A DNA stretch of 59,961 bases from Desulfobacteraceae bacterium (GCA_011390465.1 JAABSH010000017.1:1-59961); one strand, 5' to 3'. Positions 33,505-42,757 are shown, counted from the stretch's first letter. The notes: a model not told the origin generated them from the letters alone. Made by a program: numbers and translations.

Positions 33505-35451
33505 ATGACAAAGCGACTACTCGGATGGATCGGGTTTCTGGCGTGTGTGGTGATGGCCGCCTATTATCCGGTCCGGTTTCAACAGGCAGTCCCGCCCCCC
33601 GGCCGGCTGCCGGCGCATCAAACCTACCAGGCGGCCGTGGGCCGGGTGCTGCCGGACCGGATTGCCCAAAAAGCCTCGGAAATGGAATTGTCCGGATATA
33701 TTATTCCGGTGGGCCCGCAGCAGGTAACCGGCCTGGACCATGTGACCGAGGACGTGAACCTGGCCCTGTCCCACTATCCGGGCTGGCAGGTGTGCGTGGC
33801 CCCGGCGGTTCGGGACCGGATGATGAAACGGGCGGAGCAGCGGTTTGCCAAATGGGGCAGAATGGGCATTGCCCGGGAAGCGGCCCGGCTCATGGACCGG
33901 CAAAAAGCCATGGCCTTTGATGTGAAATATTCCGCGGAAATGACCTGGGGCTGGAACGGGGCCAACACCCGGCCCAAATCCGGGCCCGAGGCCAGACCCG
34001 ACACCGGACCCGACACCGGGCCGGAATTGCGGGCCGGCGTGCCCAAAGGGTCAATCTCCAACCACTCCATAAACGACATGCACCTGACTGTAACAGTCAA
34101 TTCGGAAATCGACCAGGCCCGGCTGTTTGACGTCAAGGTGACCTTTGCCCACCCGGAGACCCTGGCCCGGATGACTGAGCGCCTTGCGGCGGACCTTGCA
34201 GCCTATTCTTTTCTGGAAAACCGGGCCCGCATGGGAACTACGGCCCTGTATGTCCTGGCCGGCCTGGCCGCCGTGTTCGGTCTAAGCCTCCTGATCAAGG
34301 ACCAGGTGCGCCGGAGCCGGGACAAGGCCCACAAGCAATACCTTCTGGCCCAGATTGAAACCCGGGAAGACCTGATCAATGAAGGGCATTATGTAGCCGC
34401 GGCCGAACTGGCCGAATCCTATCTCGCGCATTTTCCCCATGATACCCAAATCAAGGCATTTTTAAACCGGCTCTATGATTTCACCAACCAGGATCCCCAA
34501 AAAGCCCAGGCCGCGTTTGTGGCGCTGAAAAAACTGCAGCGGCGCCTTGCATCGGCTGCTGGTGGCACCAGTGCCGCCACGGCAGGTTCCATCCGGTTGT
34601 CTGACGAAGAAAAGGAAAAGCTCGCGCCCCTGCTGCCGTACCACCCGGAGCTGGAAAATTCGTTTCAGCAGCTCATCGAAATGGATGATGCGGCCCTGCG
34701 GCAGCGGACGGCCAATGCCACGGAAGCCCTTGCGCAGGTGACCGCCACCCTGGCAACCGGGGATATTGAAACCGCCCTGGACCAGCTCAGGCCCCTGTCC
34801 GAAACCTACGCGGACGTGCCCGCGGTGGCGGACATGGCCGGCCGGCTGACAAAGCCGGGCCCCACCGTGTTTCAGCTGGTTCCCAAAGCCGGCGGCCCTT
34901 TGCTGGAAGTCATTGTTAAAGACCGGGTGGCCATTGGTCAAGCACTTGGGAGTCTGTCGCCTGCCGGCCAGGCCATGAATCAGGGATCCGTAAATCAGCC
35001 TGCCAACCAACCGGACATCCGCATTCCGGACCGGCGGGTGAGCCGGAACCATGCCGTGATTTTCCAGAAGGCCGGGAAGATCGGGGTGGCGGATGAAAAC
35101 AGCGCCAACGGAACATTTGTGGATGGAAAGCCGGTGGAAGATGCCGTCTTCCTTGCCCATGGCAGCCTGCTGACCCTGGGCAAAGTCATTGATTTTACGT
35201 GCAGCCTCTATGAAACCCCGGAAGGAAACGCAACGGGCCTGGTCTTGACCGGCCTGAACCGGCACCTGGTGATCGTATGGTCCCGGCTGTGTTTTGACCT
35301 GACAGCGGACCGCATCATTTGCCCCGGCACCCGGATTACCCTGGGGTCATCCAGCGGGATTGTTCTGGCAGCATCCAACGGTATTGCAAACCTGATCCGG
35401 ATCGGTGACAGAATTGAACTTGACGGCCGGATCTATCATGTGGAGGCATAA
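33505..35451 (+). CDS. FHA-domain membrane protein (copy 2)
   Basis: Identical to the 648-residue protein at 16915-18861: helices at about 7-22 and 245-264 and a C-terminal FHA domain whose usual Gly-Arg is Gly-Gln. Same ribosome-binding site and four-base gap to the next gene. Confidence 0.85.
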   Translation: MTKRLLGWIGFLACVVMAAYYPVRFQQAVPPPGRLPAHQTYQAAVGRVLPDRIAQKASEMELSGYIIPVGPQQVTGLDHVTEDVNLALSHYPGWQVCVAPAVRDRMMKRAEQRFAKWGRMGIAREAARLMDRQKAMAFDVKYSAEMTWGWNGANTRPKSGPEARPDTGPDTGPELRAGVPKGSISNHSINDMHLTVTVNSEIDQARLFDVKVTFAHPETLARMTERLAADLAAYSFLENRARMGTTALYVLAGLAAVFGLSLLIKDQVRRSRDKAHKQYLLAQIETREDLINEGHYVAAAELAESYLAHFPHDTQIKAFLNRLYDFTNQDPQKAQAAFVALKKLQRRLASAAGGTSAATAGSIRLSDEEKEKLAPLLPYHPELENSFQQLIEMDDAALRQRTANATEALAQVTATLATGDIETALDQLRPLSETYADVPAVADMAGRLTKPGPTVFQLVPKAGGPLLEVIVKDRVAIGQALGSLSPAGQAMNQGSVNQPANQPDIRIPDRRVSRNHAVIFQKAGKIGVADENSANGTFVDGKPVEDAVFLAHGSLLTLGKVIDFTCSLYETPEGNATGLVLTGLNRHLVIVWSRLCFDLTADRIICPGTRITLGSSSGIVLAASNGIANLIRIGDRIELDGRIYHVEA

Positions 35452-35454
35452 AAA

Positions 35455-37038
35455 ATGAGCATCAACAACCAAACTAACCCGGCTGCCCAAGCTACTCCGG
35501 CTATCCTTTTCAGGGGGCTGGTTATCATCTGCCTGGCGATCACCTGTCTGGTCTTGGCCGTGGGGTGCGCGGGCATGGCCGGAAAAACAGGAGACATTAT
35601 GCCTGCAACCGATTCGGACGGCCCTGACCGGGTTATGGCCGGAGAAGCAAATTTGCAATCCGCCGCGCCTGTCCGACAGCAGACGGATGCCGATAAAACC
35701 GCCCAACGCCTCGGGGAACTGCGCAAGCGGACCGATATTTACTGGGGAGAGGGCATGGCCGATATTACCGGAGACCTGGGTGCGGCCCGGATGCTGGCCA
35801 AAAAGCGGGCATTGTCCGATCTGTCCCAGAAAATCAGCGTTCAGGTGGCATCCGATATCCAGATTATCACGGGGGCGTATACCACCCTTGACGCGGGCCG
35901 CACCACCGAGGCGGTGGAGAAAAGCATTACCCGGAAAATCGAGACCTATTCCAGCCATGTGCTGGAAAATGTGCATGAGGATCAACTGTTTCTGGACTAT
36001 CCCAAACCGGGCTGGGGCACGTATTTTGTCTGGATTTCCATAAAAGAATACACGGACAAGATTGCGCAGGACATGACGCGGAAAAAATCCCTGGTGGTGG
36101 ATCAGGTGAAAAACGGGGACGCCGCCTATGCGGCCGGGGATTTTATGGCGGCCCTGTCCCAATATGCCACCTCCCAAACCATGCAGCAGGATTTTTTCGG
36201 CCATATTCCGGTTTACCTGGATCCGGACGGAACCGGCGCCCGGGTGTCCGTGGCCGGTTATGTGTCTGATAGGATGCGGCGGTTTAGCGGTGCCTTGACC
36301 CTCCGGCTTTTGAATAAAGACTTTTTATATGATGCCGCCGGTGCCCTGGAAAAAACCCCCCGGGTCCATGCAACCATAACGGATGCCGCCGGAAATCCCC
36401 GGCCCGTGAAAAATTTGCCCCTGAAGGTCGTGTTTATCAAAGGCAGCGGTCAAGCCGGCCAAATCACCACCGGTGTTTATGGCCAGGCAGACCTGCCGGT
36501 TTCCGGCATTGACCCGGCATTCAAACAAACCGTGGTCCGGGTGATGCCGGACCCGGCCATTTTTCCGAAGGGCACGGATGTTCAACTGCCCGCCATTCAG
36601 GTGGACCTGCAGCGGAAGCGGACCGTGGCCCTGTCCGTGCAGTTTACCAACATGGGCAAACCCGCCGGCGCCAGGGACCTGACCCGCGGGATCACGGCCC
36701 GGCTGCTGGAAAACCGGATGGCCGTGGTGACGGCCGGGTTTAAGACGGCGGCGGATGTGGCCGCGGGCCGGGACCTGAACGCGGACTATGCCCTGATTGT
36801 GCTTATCAACGCCCATGGCGGGGCCAATGTGGGCGGATATGCCAACATGCATGTGGCGGAATGCGCGGCGGATATCACCCTTTACCGGATGCCGTCCGGG
36901 TCCCTGGCCCATGCAAAGCAGACCCCTGCCTCGCGCGGGTTCGGAACCTCGGGCGATACGGCCGGGTGGGATGCGTTCGGCAATAACAAGGACGCCATCA
37001 TGGCGGAAATAGCTAAAATGACGGACTATCTCAAATGA
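35455..37038 (+). CDS. LPP20-like lipoprotein (copy 2)
   Basis: Identical to the 527-residue lipoprotein at 18865-20448 (lipobox LAVGC, LPP20-like region about 85-210). Overlaps the next start by four bases. Confidence 0.75.
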   Translation: MSINNQTNPAAQATPAILFRGLVIICLAITCLVLAVGCAGMAGKTGDIMPATDSDGPDRVMAGEANLQSAAPVRQQTDADKTAQRLGELRKRTDIYWGEGMADITGDLGAARMLAKKRALSDLSQKISVQVASDIQIITGAYTTLDAGRTTEAVEKSITRKIETYSSHVLENVHEDQLFLDYPKPGWGTYFVWISIKEYTDKIAQDMTRKKSLVVDQVKNGDAAYAAGDFMAALSQYATSQTMQQDFFGHIPVYLDPDGTGARVSVAGYVSDRMRRFSGALTLRLLNKDFLYDAAGALEKTPRVHATITDAAGNPRPVKNLPLKVVFIKGSGQAGQITTGVYGQADLPVSGIDPAFKQTVVRVMPDPAIFPKGTDVQLPAIQVDLQRKRTVALSVQFTNMGKPAGARDLTRGITARLLENRMAVVTAGFKTAADVAAGRDLNADYALIVLINAHGGANVGGYANMHVAECAADITLYRMPSGSLAHAKQTPASRGFGTSGDTAGWDAFGNNKDAIMAEIAKMTDYLK

Positions 37039-38009
37039 CACGATTTTGTGAAAAATGCGGGAAACCGGTCAATCCCCTGGCCGGATTCTGTTATTATTGC
37101 GGCAAAGAAATGCCCCGGCAAACCGTGATGGTGGGGGCGAGTGAAACCGTATTTGACCCCTGCTGCCACTGTCCCGCCTGCGGGCGGACCGCGCCGGAGG
37201 ATGGCCTGTATTGCGGGTGGTGCGGGGGCGGTTTGTTTGAAAAACCCGGCGGTCCGGGATGCTATTGCCCGGGATGCGGGCAGTCGGTCTCACCGGGCGC
37301 GGAAGTGTGCGGCCGCTGCGGGTTTGGGATCACCGCGTGGTTTGCCATGCAGGGAAGTGCGGCCGTGTCCCGGGGGCTTAGCGGGGATGTGTGCGTAATG
37401 GAGAAAATGACCGGCACCCGGTTTGTGTTTCTGGATCAGGAAGAGGTGAGTCTGGGTCGGGACCCGCAAAACACCGTGCAGATCCCCTGTGCCTGGGTGT
37501 CGTCTGAGCATGCTAGTATCCACCGTTCCGTGGGAGCGATGGGCGTCGTTGATACGAGGGGCGAACTTCAAGACTGCGACAGTGCAAACGGTTTGTTCAT
37601 CAACCGACGCAGTGAACGCATCACCCGGGTGAATCTGGCGGATGTCCGGGAATTCAATGTCGCGGGATCATTTACCTTTTCCGTGACACCCTCGGCAAAC
37701 GCCTTTATTTTTCGGCTCACCGCGATTCTGGATGAGGAAGAATGCGCCAAAAAAGGGGACCCGGCCGGGTTTGAGCGGCTGCGCACCATTTACTGGATTC
37801 TGGCGGACCCGGATGTGGCCATAACGGTCCGCAAATTTGACGGGGAGATCGACATGGCCTGCGCACCGGTCAATGAGTGCGTGAAAATCGAACGAAACGC
37901 CGGATATTATTACCTGTCCGATCCCGGCCGCAAGGCCAAAAACCAGTTGCTGCGCAAAGACGGCACCGGCTGGCCGGTCAACTGGCAGGTGATACCGGTC
38001 AAACCATAA
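37035..38009 (+). CDS. Zinc-ribbon / FHA domain protein (copy 2)
   Basis: Identical to the 324-residue protein at 20445-21419: N-terminal zinc ribbons followed by an FHA domain with all key residues (LGR, VSSEH, SANG). Confidence 0.85.
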   Translation: MTRFCEKCGKPVNPLAGFCYYCGKEMPRQTVMVGASETVFDPCCHCPACGRTAPEDGLYCGWCGGGLFEKPGGPGCYCPGCGQSVSPGAEVCGRCGFGITAWFAMQGSAAVSRGLSGDVCVMEKMTGTRFVFLDQEEVSLGRDPQNTVQIPCAWVSSEHASIHRSVGAMGVVDTRGELQDCDSANGLFINRRSERITRVNLADVREFNVAGSFTFSVTPSANAFIFRLTAILDEEECAKKGDPAGFERLRTIYWILADPDVAITVRKFDGEIDMACAPVNECVKIERNAGYYYLSDPGRKAKNQLLRKDGTGWPVNWQVIPVKP

Positions 38010-38521
38010 ATCTCAATGGACGGCCACCACGCTGTCCTTATATATGCAAATGGAAACCTTAAGGTTTCCGTTACGCGGCCCAAGGCCACCCGCTCCGTAA
38101 CGGAGGTCTTCAGACCTCCATTTTCCGGCAACGGGCGAACCCATGTGATTGCAGCCAAGGCTCCCGAGCCATATTTACTGATTCTGGTTATCCGGTTCGC
38201 TTTTTCCGTCATTGCGAGGGAGGCACGACCGAAGCAATCCCCTAATCGAAGGAGACTACTTCGTTTATATTCCGACTGCTTAACCGGCCCTTAAGAATGG
38301 GTGTTGGCGGTGTTATGCCATTCTTACAAAAATGTATAGCTTTGACACCGGTGTCAAAGCTGAGCGTTTCAAATGGCCCGGGTCATCCTTGAGCAGAATC
38401 AGGGAATCGGGTTTTGTCCCTTTTCCTCAGGTTTAGGGAACTCTGGCTTGTAGTGACGCCGTAAGGCGTTATATAATATGCCCTCACGGGGTGAACTGGA
38501 TAACCAGATTAGTGAGGTATC
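38010..38521. other. Palindrome-rich intergenic stretch (copy 2)
   Basis: Same sequence as 21420-21931, including the 18-bp palindromes, the GTCATTGCGAGG-type repeat, and the relic kinase start (about 38273-38335). No gene is supported. Confidence 0.65.
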
Positions 38522-41410
38522 ATGCCATTTTGCGATAAATGTGGAAACCCGATGGACGAGGCGGCCCGGTTTTGTCCCGGGTGCGGAGCGCCCGCCCCGG
38601 CAGCAGGTGGGGATTCGGGCGATTCCGATCTTTCTGCCGGCAATCCGACTGCCCCCCCGCCCTCGGGATACAAAACCGAACTCAAGCCGTCTATCCTCTA
38701 TGGTCGGGTGGATCTGGAAAACCTGCCCAAAGGCCATTTGATCAGCGACCGGTATACGATAAAAGAAAAAATCGGCCGGGGCGGATTCGGAGCCGTGTAC
38801 CGGGTATATGACAGCAAGTTTGCCATCGACAAAGCCCTGAAAGTCCTGCCCGATGCCGTGGCCCATGACCGGAGTTCAATGGAAATCCTCCGGTCCGAGA
38901 CCCGGACCATGGGCTGGCTCAACCATCCTAATATTATCCGGTTGTATGATTTTGAAGAAACCGGCCCGGTTAAATACCTGGATATGGAATATGTCTCCGG
39001 CGGCACCCTGGCGGATTTGCGCCTGGCCGCGCCGGAAAAAAAGTTGTCCGAAAAAACCGTGCGTGCCCTGGGGGCCCGGATAGCCGGGGGGCTGGCGTAC
39101 GCCCATCAAAATAGTGTGATTCACCGGGACATAAAGCCGGACAATATCCTGGTGGCGGGCCAACAGCAGGTCAAAATCATGGACTTCGGCATATCCGAGA
39201 CCCTGCGAACGTCCATGACCCGGCTCACGTCCGTGTCTACTTCCGGCACCCTGGTGTATATGTCGCCGGAGCAGATCCGGGGCAAAAACGTGGGCCGGGA
39301 GTCGGATATTTATTCTTTTGGCGCCATGCTCTATGAACTGCTGTCCGGCCACCCCCCGTTTTATCAGGGTGCGGTGGAACATCAGATTATCAATGAACCC
39401 CCGGCCCCCATCCCCGGGGTCTCTGATGACATGAACCGGTTTTTGCAGATCTGTCTGGCCAAGGATTTTTCAGATCGGTTTTCGGATTTTGAGAAAATAG
39501 AGAAGATCCTGGCCGGCAAAATGCCGGTGCCGAAACCTACTCCAGAACCGACAGCAAAACCTCCCGGGGCGAAGCGCGGGTCAGGGCCGGGGCAGCCCAC
39601 AGGCCCTTCGGGTCCCGGCGTTCATAGTGCCTCCGATGACGGCCCGCCATCCGGAAACGGTTCCAGAAGTCGGGGCAAAAAGATCGTTCTGTTTGTCTGC
39701 CTGTTCTTGATTCTGTCCGTACTGGCCGGGGGCGGTTATTTTTATTTAAAATCGCCGGCATCCGAACCTGTCCCGACCCCTGAGGCAGCCGCCCCGGTCT
39801 CGAATCTCAAGCCTGCTTCGATCCCGGCGTCCAAGCCTGAGACATTTGGTTCCCTGTATGTCAAAACCGATCCTCCGGTTACGGAAGTATGGATGGACGG
39901 CAAATCCATTGGCCAAACCCCGGTTCAGGTCAAAAAAATCAAAACCGGCGAGTATTCCCTGACCGCTAAAAAGAAATATTATGAAGACGCCAACCGGGAG
40001 ATATCCATAAAAAAAGACATTGTCACCCGGCTGGACCTGACCCTGAAAAAAGGCAAGGGCAACATCACCATTTATACAACCCCCCCGGAAGCGGACGTGT
40101 TTTTGGACGGGAAAAAACAGCCTGGCCGGACCCCGTTGACCCTTTCGAACGTAACGGCCGGTCCCCATTCGATTCGCCTGGAACGGCCCTATCACGAAGG
40201 CGAGCGATCCGTTGACGTCCTGCCCGGCAAGACCGCCCGCATCGACGCGGACCTGGCCGAGTTTGGCCGGCTGTATGTGGAAGGCTTGCCAAAAGACGCC
40301 CGGGTTGTCCTGCCGGATATCAGCCCCCCCTATACCCCGGGCATGCCTGTGCAAACCGGCCGATACACGGTGAAAGCTTCTGCGGACGGTTATCAAACCG
40401 CCCAAAAAACCGCAAAAATCGCTGTTGGTGAGGACACCCGCCTGGACATGGCCCTGGAGCGGATCACGGGCCGGCTATATGTGGACGTGATCCCGGCCAA
40501 TGCAAAAATTCAGATCCTGGACATTCCGGAACGGTTCCAGCAGGGCATGGCCTTAAACCCCGGCACCTACCGAGTCCGGGCCGAATCCAAAGGCTATAAA
40601 ACAGCGGAGAACCGTGTGACCGTTACTGCCGGGGATACCAGGCGGGCCACTCTGACTCTGGAGAAGAGCGATTACAAAGGGGAAAGTTTTACTAATGCCC
40701 TGGGCATGGAATTTGTCTGGATCAAGCCGGGCACGTTTACCATGGGCAGCCCGTTTTCCGAGTCCGGCCGGGATGATGATAAACGCCAGCACCGGGTGAC
40801 CCTGACCAAAGGGTTTCACATGCAGACCACGGAAGTGACCCAGGGCCAGTGGCAGGCGGTGATGGGCAGCAACCCGTCACACTTCAGCAGTTGCGGCAGC
40901 GACTGTCCGGTGGAGCAAGTGTCCTGGAATGACGTTCAGGAATACATCCGGAAATTGAATCAGAAGACCGGCCAGACCTACCGCCTGCCCACGGAAGCGG
41001 AATGGGAGTACGCCTGTCGGGCGGGCACGGATACGCCGTTTTCTACAGGGAATTGCCTGTCCACTTCAGAGGCGAACTATGACGGGGATTATCCCTATGA
41101 AGGATGTCCAAAAGGTCACGATCGGAAGTCACCTGTCAAAGTAGGAAGTTTCGCGTCCAATGCCTGGGGGTTGTATGACATGCACGGCAATGCCTGGGAG
41201 TGGTGTTCGGATTGGAAAGGCGATTATCCGTCCGGACATGTGACGGATCCTACGGGACCTTCATCTGGCGGCTACCGCGTCGATCGGGGCGGGGGCTGGG
41301 GCAGCGTCGCGCGCGACTGCCGGTCCGCCAATCGCTACTACGGCAGGCCCGGCCTTCGCGGCTTCAACTTGGGGTTCCGGCTGGTCCTTTCCCCAGGTCA
41401 GTCAAGATGA
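38522..41410 (+). CDS. Kinase receptor with four PEGA repeats (copy 2, receptor B)
   Basis: 962 residues. Zinc ribbon and kinase are identical to receptor B of copy 1 up to base 39183 and nearly so to about 39480; the rest differs. After the membrane helix (IVLFVCLFLILSVLAGGGYF) come four PEGA repeats (FGSLYV, GNITIY, FGRLYVEGLPKDARVV, GRLYVDVIP), one more than receptor A, and an FGE/C-lectin-type domain (FVWIKPGTFTMGSP, RLPTEAEWEYACRAG, MHGNAWEWC). Its C-terminal end aligns in length with the variable regions but is not explained by the local template. A recombinant of a B-type front and a different back is likely. Confidence 0.92.
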   Translation: MPFCDKCGNPMDEAARFCPGCGAPAPAAGGDSGDSDLSAGNPTAPPPSGYKTELKPSILYGRVDLENLPKGHLISDRYTIKEKIGRGGFGAVYRVYDSKFAIDKALKVLPDAVAHDRSSMEILRSETRTMGWLNHPNIIRLYDFEETGPVKYLDMEYVSGGTLADLRLAAPEKKLSEKTVRALGARIAGGLAYAHQNSVIHRDIKPDNILVAGQQQVKIMDFGISETLRTSMTRLTSVSTSGTLVYMSPEQIRGKNVGRESDIYSFGAMLYELLSGHPPFYQGAVEHQIINEPPAPIPGVSDDMNRFLQICLAKDFSDRFSDFEKIEKILAGKMPVPKPTPEPTAKPPGAKRGSGPGQPTGPSGPGVHSASDDGPPSGNGSRSRGKKIVLFVCLFLILSVLAGGGYFYLKSPASEPVPTPEAAAPVSNLKPASIPASKPETFGSLYVKTDPPVTEVWMDGKSIGQTPVQVKKIKTGEYSLTAKKKYYEDANREISIKKDIVTRLDLTLKKGKGNITIYTTPPEADVFLDGKKQPGRTPLTLSNVTAGPHSIRLERPYHEGERSVDVLPGKTARIDADLAEFGRLYVEGLPKDARVVLPDISPPYTPGMPVQTGRYTVKASADGYQTAQKTAKIAVGEDTRLDMALERITGRLYVDVIPANAKIQILDIPERFQQGMALNPGTYRVRAESKGYKTAENRVTVTAGDTRRATLTLEKSDYKGESFTNALGMEFVWIKPGTFTMGSPFSESGRDDDKRQHRVTLTKGFHMQTTEVTQGQWQAVMGSNPSHFSSCGSDCPVEQVSWNDVQEYIRKLNQKTGQTYRLPTEAEWEYACRAGTDTPFSTGNCLSTSEANYDGDYPYEGCPKGHDRKSPVKVGSFASNAWGLYDMHGNAWEWCSDWKGDYPSGHVTDPTGPSSGGYRVDRGGGWGSVARDCRSANRYYGRPGLRGFNLGFRLVLSPGQSR
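41268..41396 (+). other. Variable-region-like 3' end not matching the template
   Basis: 129 bp, the same length and position as the other variable regions, sharing blocks such as TGCCGGTCCGCC and GGGTTCCGGCT. By my count more than twenty differences from the template fall on non-adenine bases, which DGR mutagenesis does not produce. It is either the target of another template elsewhere or an immobilised ancient variable region. Confidence 0.75.
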
Positions 41411-41431
41411 GCCAGGCCGGGACCGGTGAAG

Positions 41432-41502
41432 CCGTCCGGCGCACCAGAGCTGAAGAATGGGAGGGAGGGACGACCGACCCTGAAGCGGCGGTCGCCGGAC
41501 GG
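41432..41502 (+). other. 10-bp inverted repeat downstream of four-PEGA receptor
   Basis: CCGTCCGGCG (41432-41441) and CGCCGGACGG (41493-41502) are perfect inverted repeats separated by 51 bases. The position matches the structured elements behind the other receptors, with unrelated sequence. It may be a homing structure or a terminator. Confidence 0.45.
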
Positions 41503-41564
41503 TCAACACCGGACAAGCGCGACGTTTGAATCTATCTCTATGCTTTAAACGCTTTTTTTTTGAG

Positions 41565-41636
41565 TTAAGCGGCTGCCATTTTTTTGATTTCCTTATAAAA
41601 CGTATCGTCAATACCTTTTATTTGCAGATTTGCCAT
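41565..41636 (-). pseudogene. Relic of a ribbon-helix-helix antitoxin
   Basis: 23 codons, MANLQIKGIDDTFYKEIKKM then AAA and a stop. This matches the first strand and helix of FitA/VapB-type antitoxins, which continue for some 50 further residues. The reading frame stops early and no toxin gene is adjacent, so it is a decayed toxin-antitoxin fragment. Confidence 0.5.
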
Positions 41637-41688
41637 GGCTACCGCTTGTTGATGTGTTTAAAAGAGCCGTTGATTATTACCCAAAAGT

Positions 41689-41818
41689 CTTGATCATCGT
41701 TTCGGCCATCCGTAACGGAGGTCTTCGGACCTCCACTTTAAATGGAAGGCTAAAGCTTTCCGCTACAGCTCAGAGACGATTGCATATTTATCGAGTTGTG
41801 GCCCAAACGATGATCAAG
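41689..41818. repeat. 130-bp MITE-like element with terminal inverted repeats
   Basis: Ends CTTGATCATCGTTTCGGCC (41689-41707) and GGCCCAAACGATGATCAAG (41800-41818) are inverted repeats with one mismatch. The interior holds two hairpins (GGAGGTCTTCGGACCTCC; GGAAGGCTAAAGCTTTCC). It carries no gene and overlaps the 3' end of the M15 peptidase gene. A partial copy is at 24968. Confidence 0.75.
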
Positions 41819-42472
41819 GCCAGATTTATTTCTTTTCAGCATCACCCACCGCCGCCATTTGGGCGTGGCATTGGCATAATCCGTTATGCATTCCCGGTAA
41901 TGGGCATTCCATTTTTCCGGATTCAGTATATTCACCCCGTCGTCCAGGTGCACCGGATCCGGGGTGGTAAAGTCTCCGCCCCATCGGATCAGGGGATCTG
42001 CCCGGATATCCCGGATAAAATGGATCACCGCATCCGGGAGCCGGTGAAACAGGTTTTGCATCATTTCTTGGGATTCAAACACATGGCCCCCGTAAACCAT
42101 ATTAAAATCAAGGGCGTGTCCGGCCAGATGGTTGGATTTTACCGCGGGCTGCACAATGGCATTTCGCACGGGTTTGTCCGGAACCCGGTAACTCTGGGTA
42201 ATCACCAGGTGCAGGTGGTTTTTGACCGCATAGCGGTTGATCCGGTCTGCCACGGATAAAAAATCCCGGTGCACCAGAATCTGCCGGCCCCGGTGGGCCC
42301 GCATCCGGGAGCCGGTGTATTCCGTCAGGCTGGTGAAGGTCGACGGATCCAGATGGGTCCAGAACTGGTTGTAAAAATAAAAATATCCCGCGGTAAAAAT
42401 CAGGACAAGAACCGCGCCAAGGCAAAACCGGTGGTTGTTGAAAAAGGCGGAAACATGGAAGGCTTTTTTCAG
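41750..42472 (-). CDS. Membrane-anchored M15-type D-Ala-D-Ala peptidase
   Basis: A predicted zinc peptidase cleaving peptidoglycan crosslinks or stem peptides. The core is SNHLAGHALDFNMVYGG (zinc His and Asp), then WGGDFTTPDPVHLDDG with the second His. The frame upstream encodes a good signal anchor (MKKAFHVSAFFNNHR if started at CTG 42472, then FCLGAVLVLIFTAGYFYFY), but it has no ATG, GTG or TTG until 42304. The start is thus unusual (CTG, ATT or ATC) or coupled to the DUF493 gene just upstream. The C-terminal 24 or so residues and the stop come from the MITE-like element. Confidence 0.75.
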   Translation of the reverse strand: MKKAFHVSAFFNNHRFCLGAVLVLIFTAGYFYFYNQFWTHLDPSTFTSLTEYTGSRMRAHRGRQILVHRDFLSVADRINRYAVKNHLHLVITQSYRVPDKPVRNAIVQPAVKSNHLAGHALDFNMVYGGHVFESQEMMQNLFHRLPDAVIHFIRDIRADPLIRWGGDFTTPDPVHLDDGVNILNPEKWNAHYRECITDYANATPKWRRWVMLKRNKSGLDHRLGHNSINMQSSLSCSGKL

Positions 42473-42484
42473 GATAATGTTCTC

Positions 42485-42757
42485 TCAAATTACCAGGGTC
42501 ACACAATCCAACTGCTTTAAATCAATATAGATCTGATTGCGGCTGTCTTCGTCCGCCACCACGGTTTCAAGGTTTACGGACACATATTTTCCCGACCGGC
42601 TGGTGTTTGACGCGGTCAGCAGGTATTCCGCGGTTTTCATGTATGCGGTGATTGCCTGTTTCATAATTTTTTCGTTCCTGCCGATAATCCGGAAGGACCA
42701 ATGGCAGGGATAGTGGACAGTTTGTTTTTCCAATGTTTTCTCTTTTATTCGGTTCAT
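42485..42757 (-). CDS. DUF493 (YbeD-like) protein
   Basis: A 90-residue cytoplasmic protein of the DUF493/YbeD family, a small ferredoxin-like fold of unknown role. Evidence: YPCHWSFRIIGRNEKIMKQA, the conserved SGKYVSVNLETVVADE and the terminal QLDCVTLVI. Its TGA is followed in the same frame by the M15 peptidase sequence without a normal start between them. No clear ribosome-binding site is seen before its ATG. Confidence 0.85.
   Translation of the reverse strand: MNRIKEKTLEKQTVHYPCHWSFRIIGRNEKIMKQAITAYMKTAEYLLTASNTSRSGKYVSVNLETVVADEDSRNQIYIDLKQLDCVTLVI

Larger units (their letters stand above)
29363..39183. repeat. 9.8-kb direct repeat, copy 2
   Basis: Counterpart of 12773-22593. The two copies are in the same orientation and separated by about 6.8 kb of AT-rich accessory genes. 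Unique sequence on all four flanks argues that both copies are real, but long-read confirmation would be decisive. Confidence 0.9.

Noticed and set aside
41630-42259. 209-codon plus-strand frame
   Set aside because: Opposite the M15 peptidase, which has clear zinc-site motifs; the plus frame also runs through the MITE-like element.
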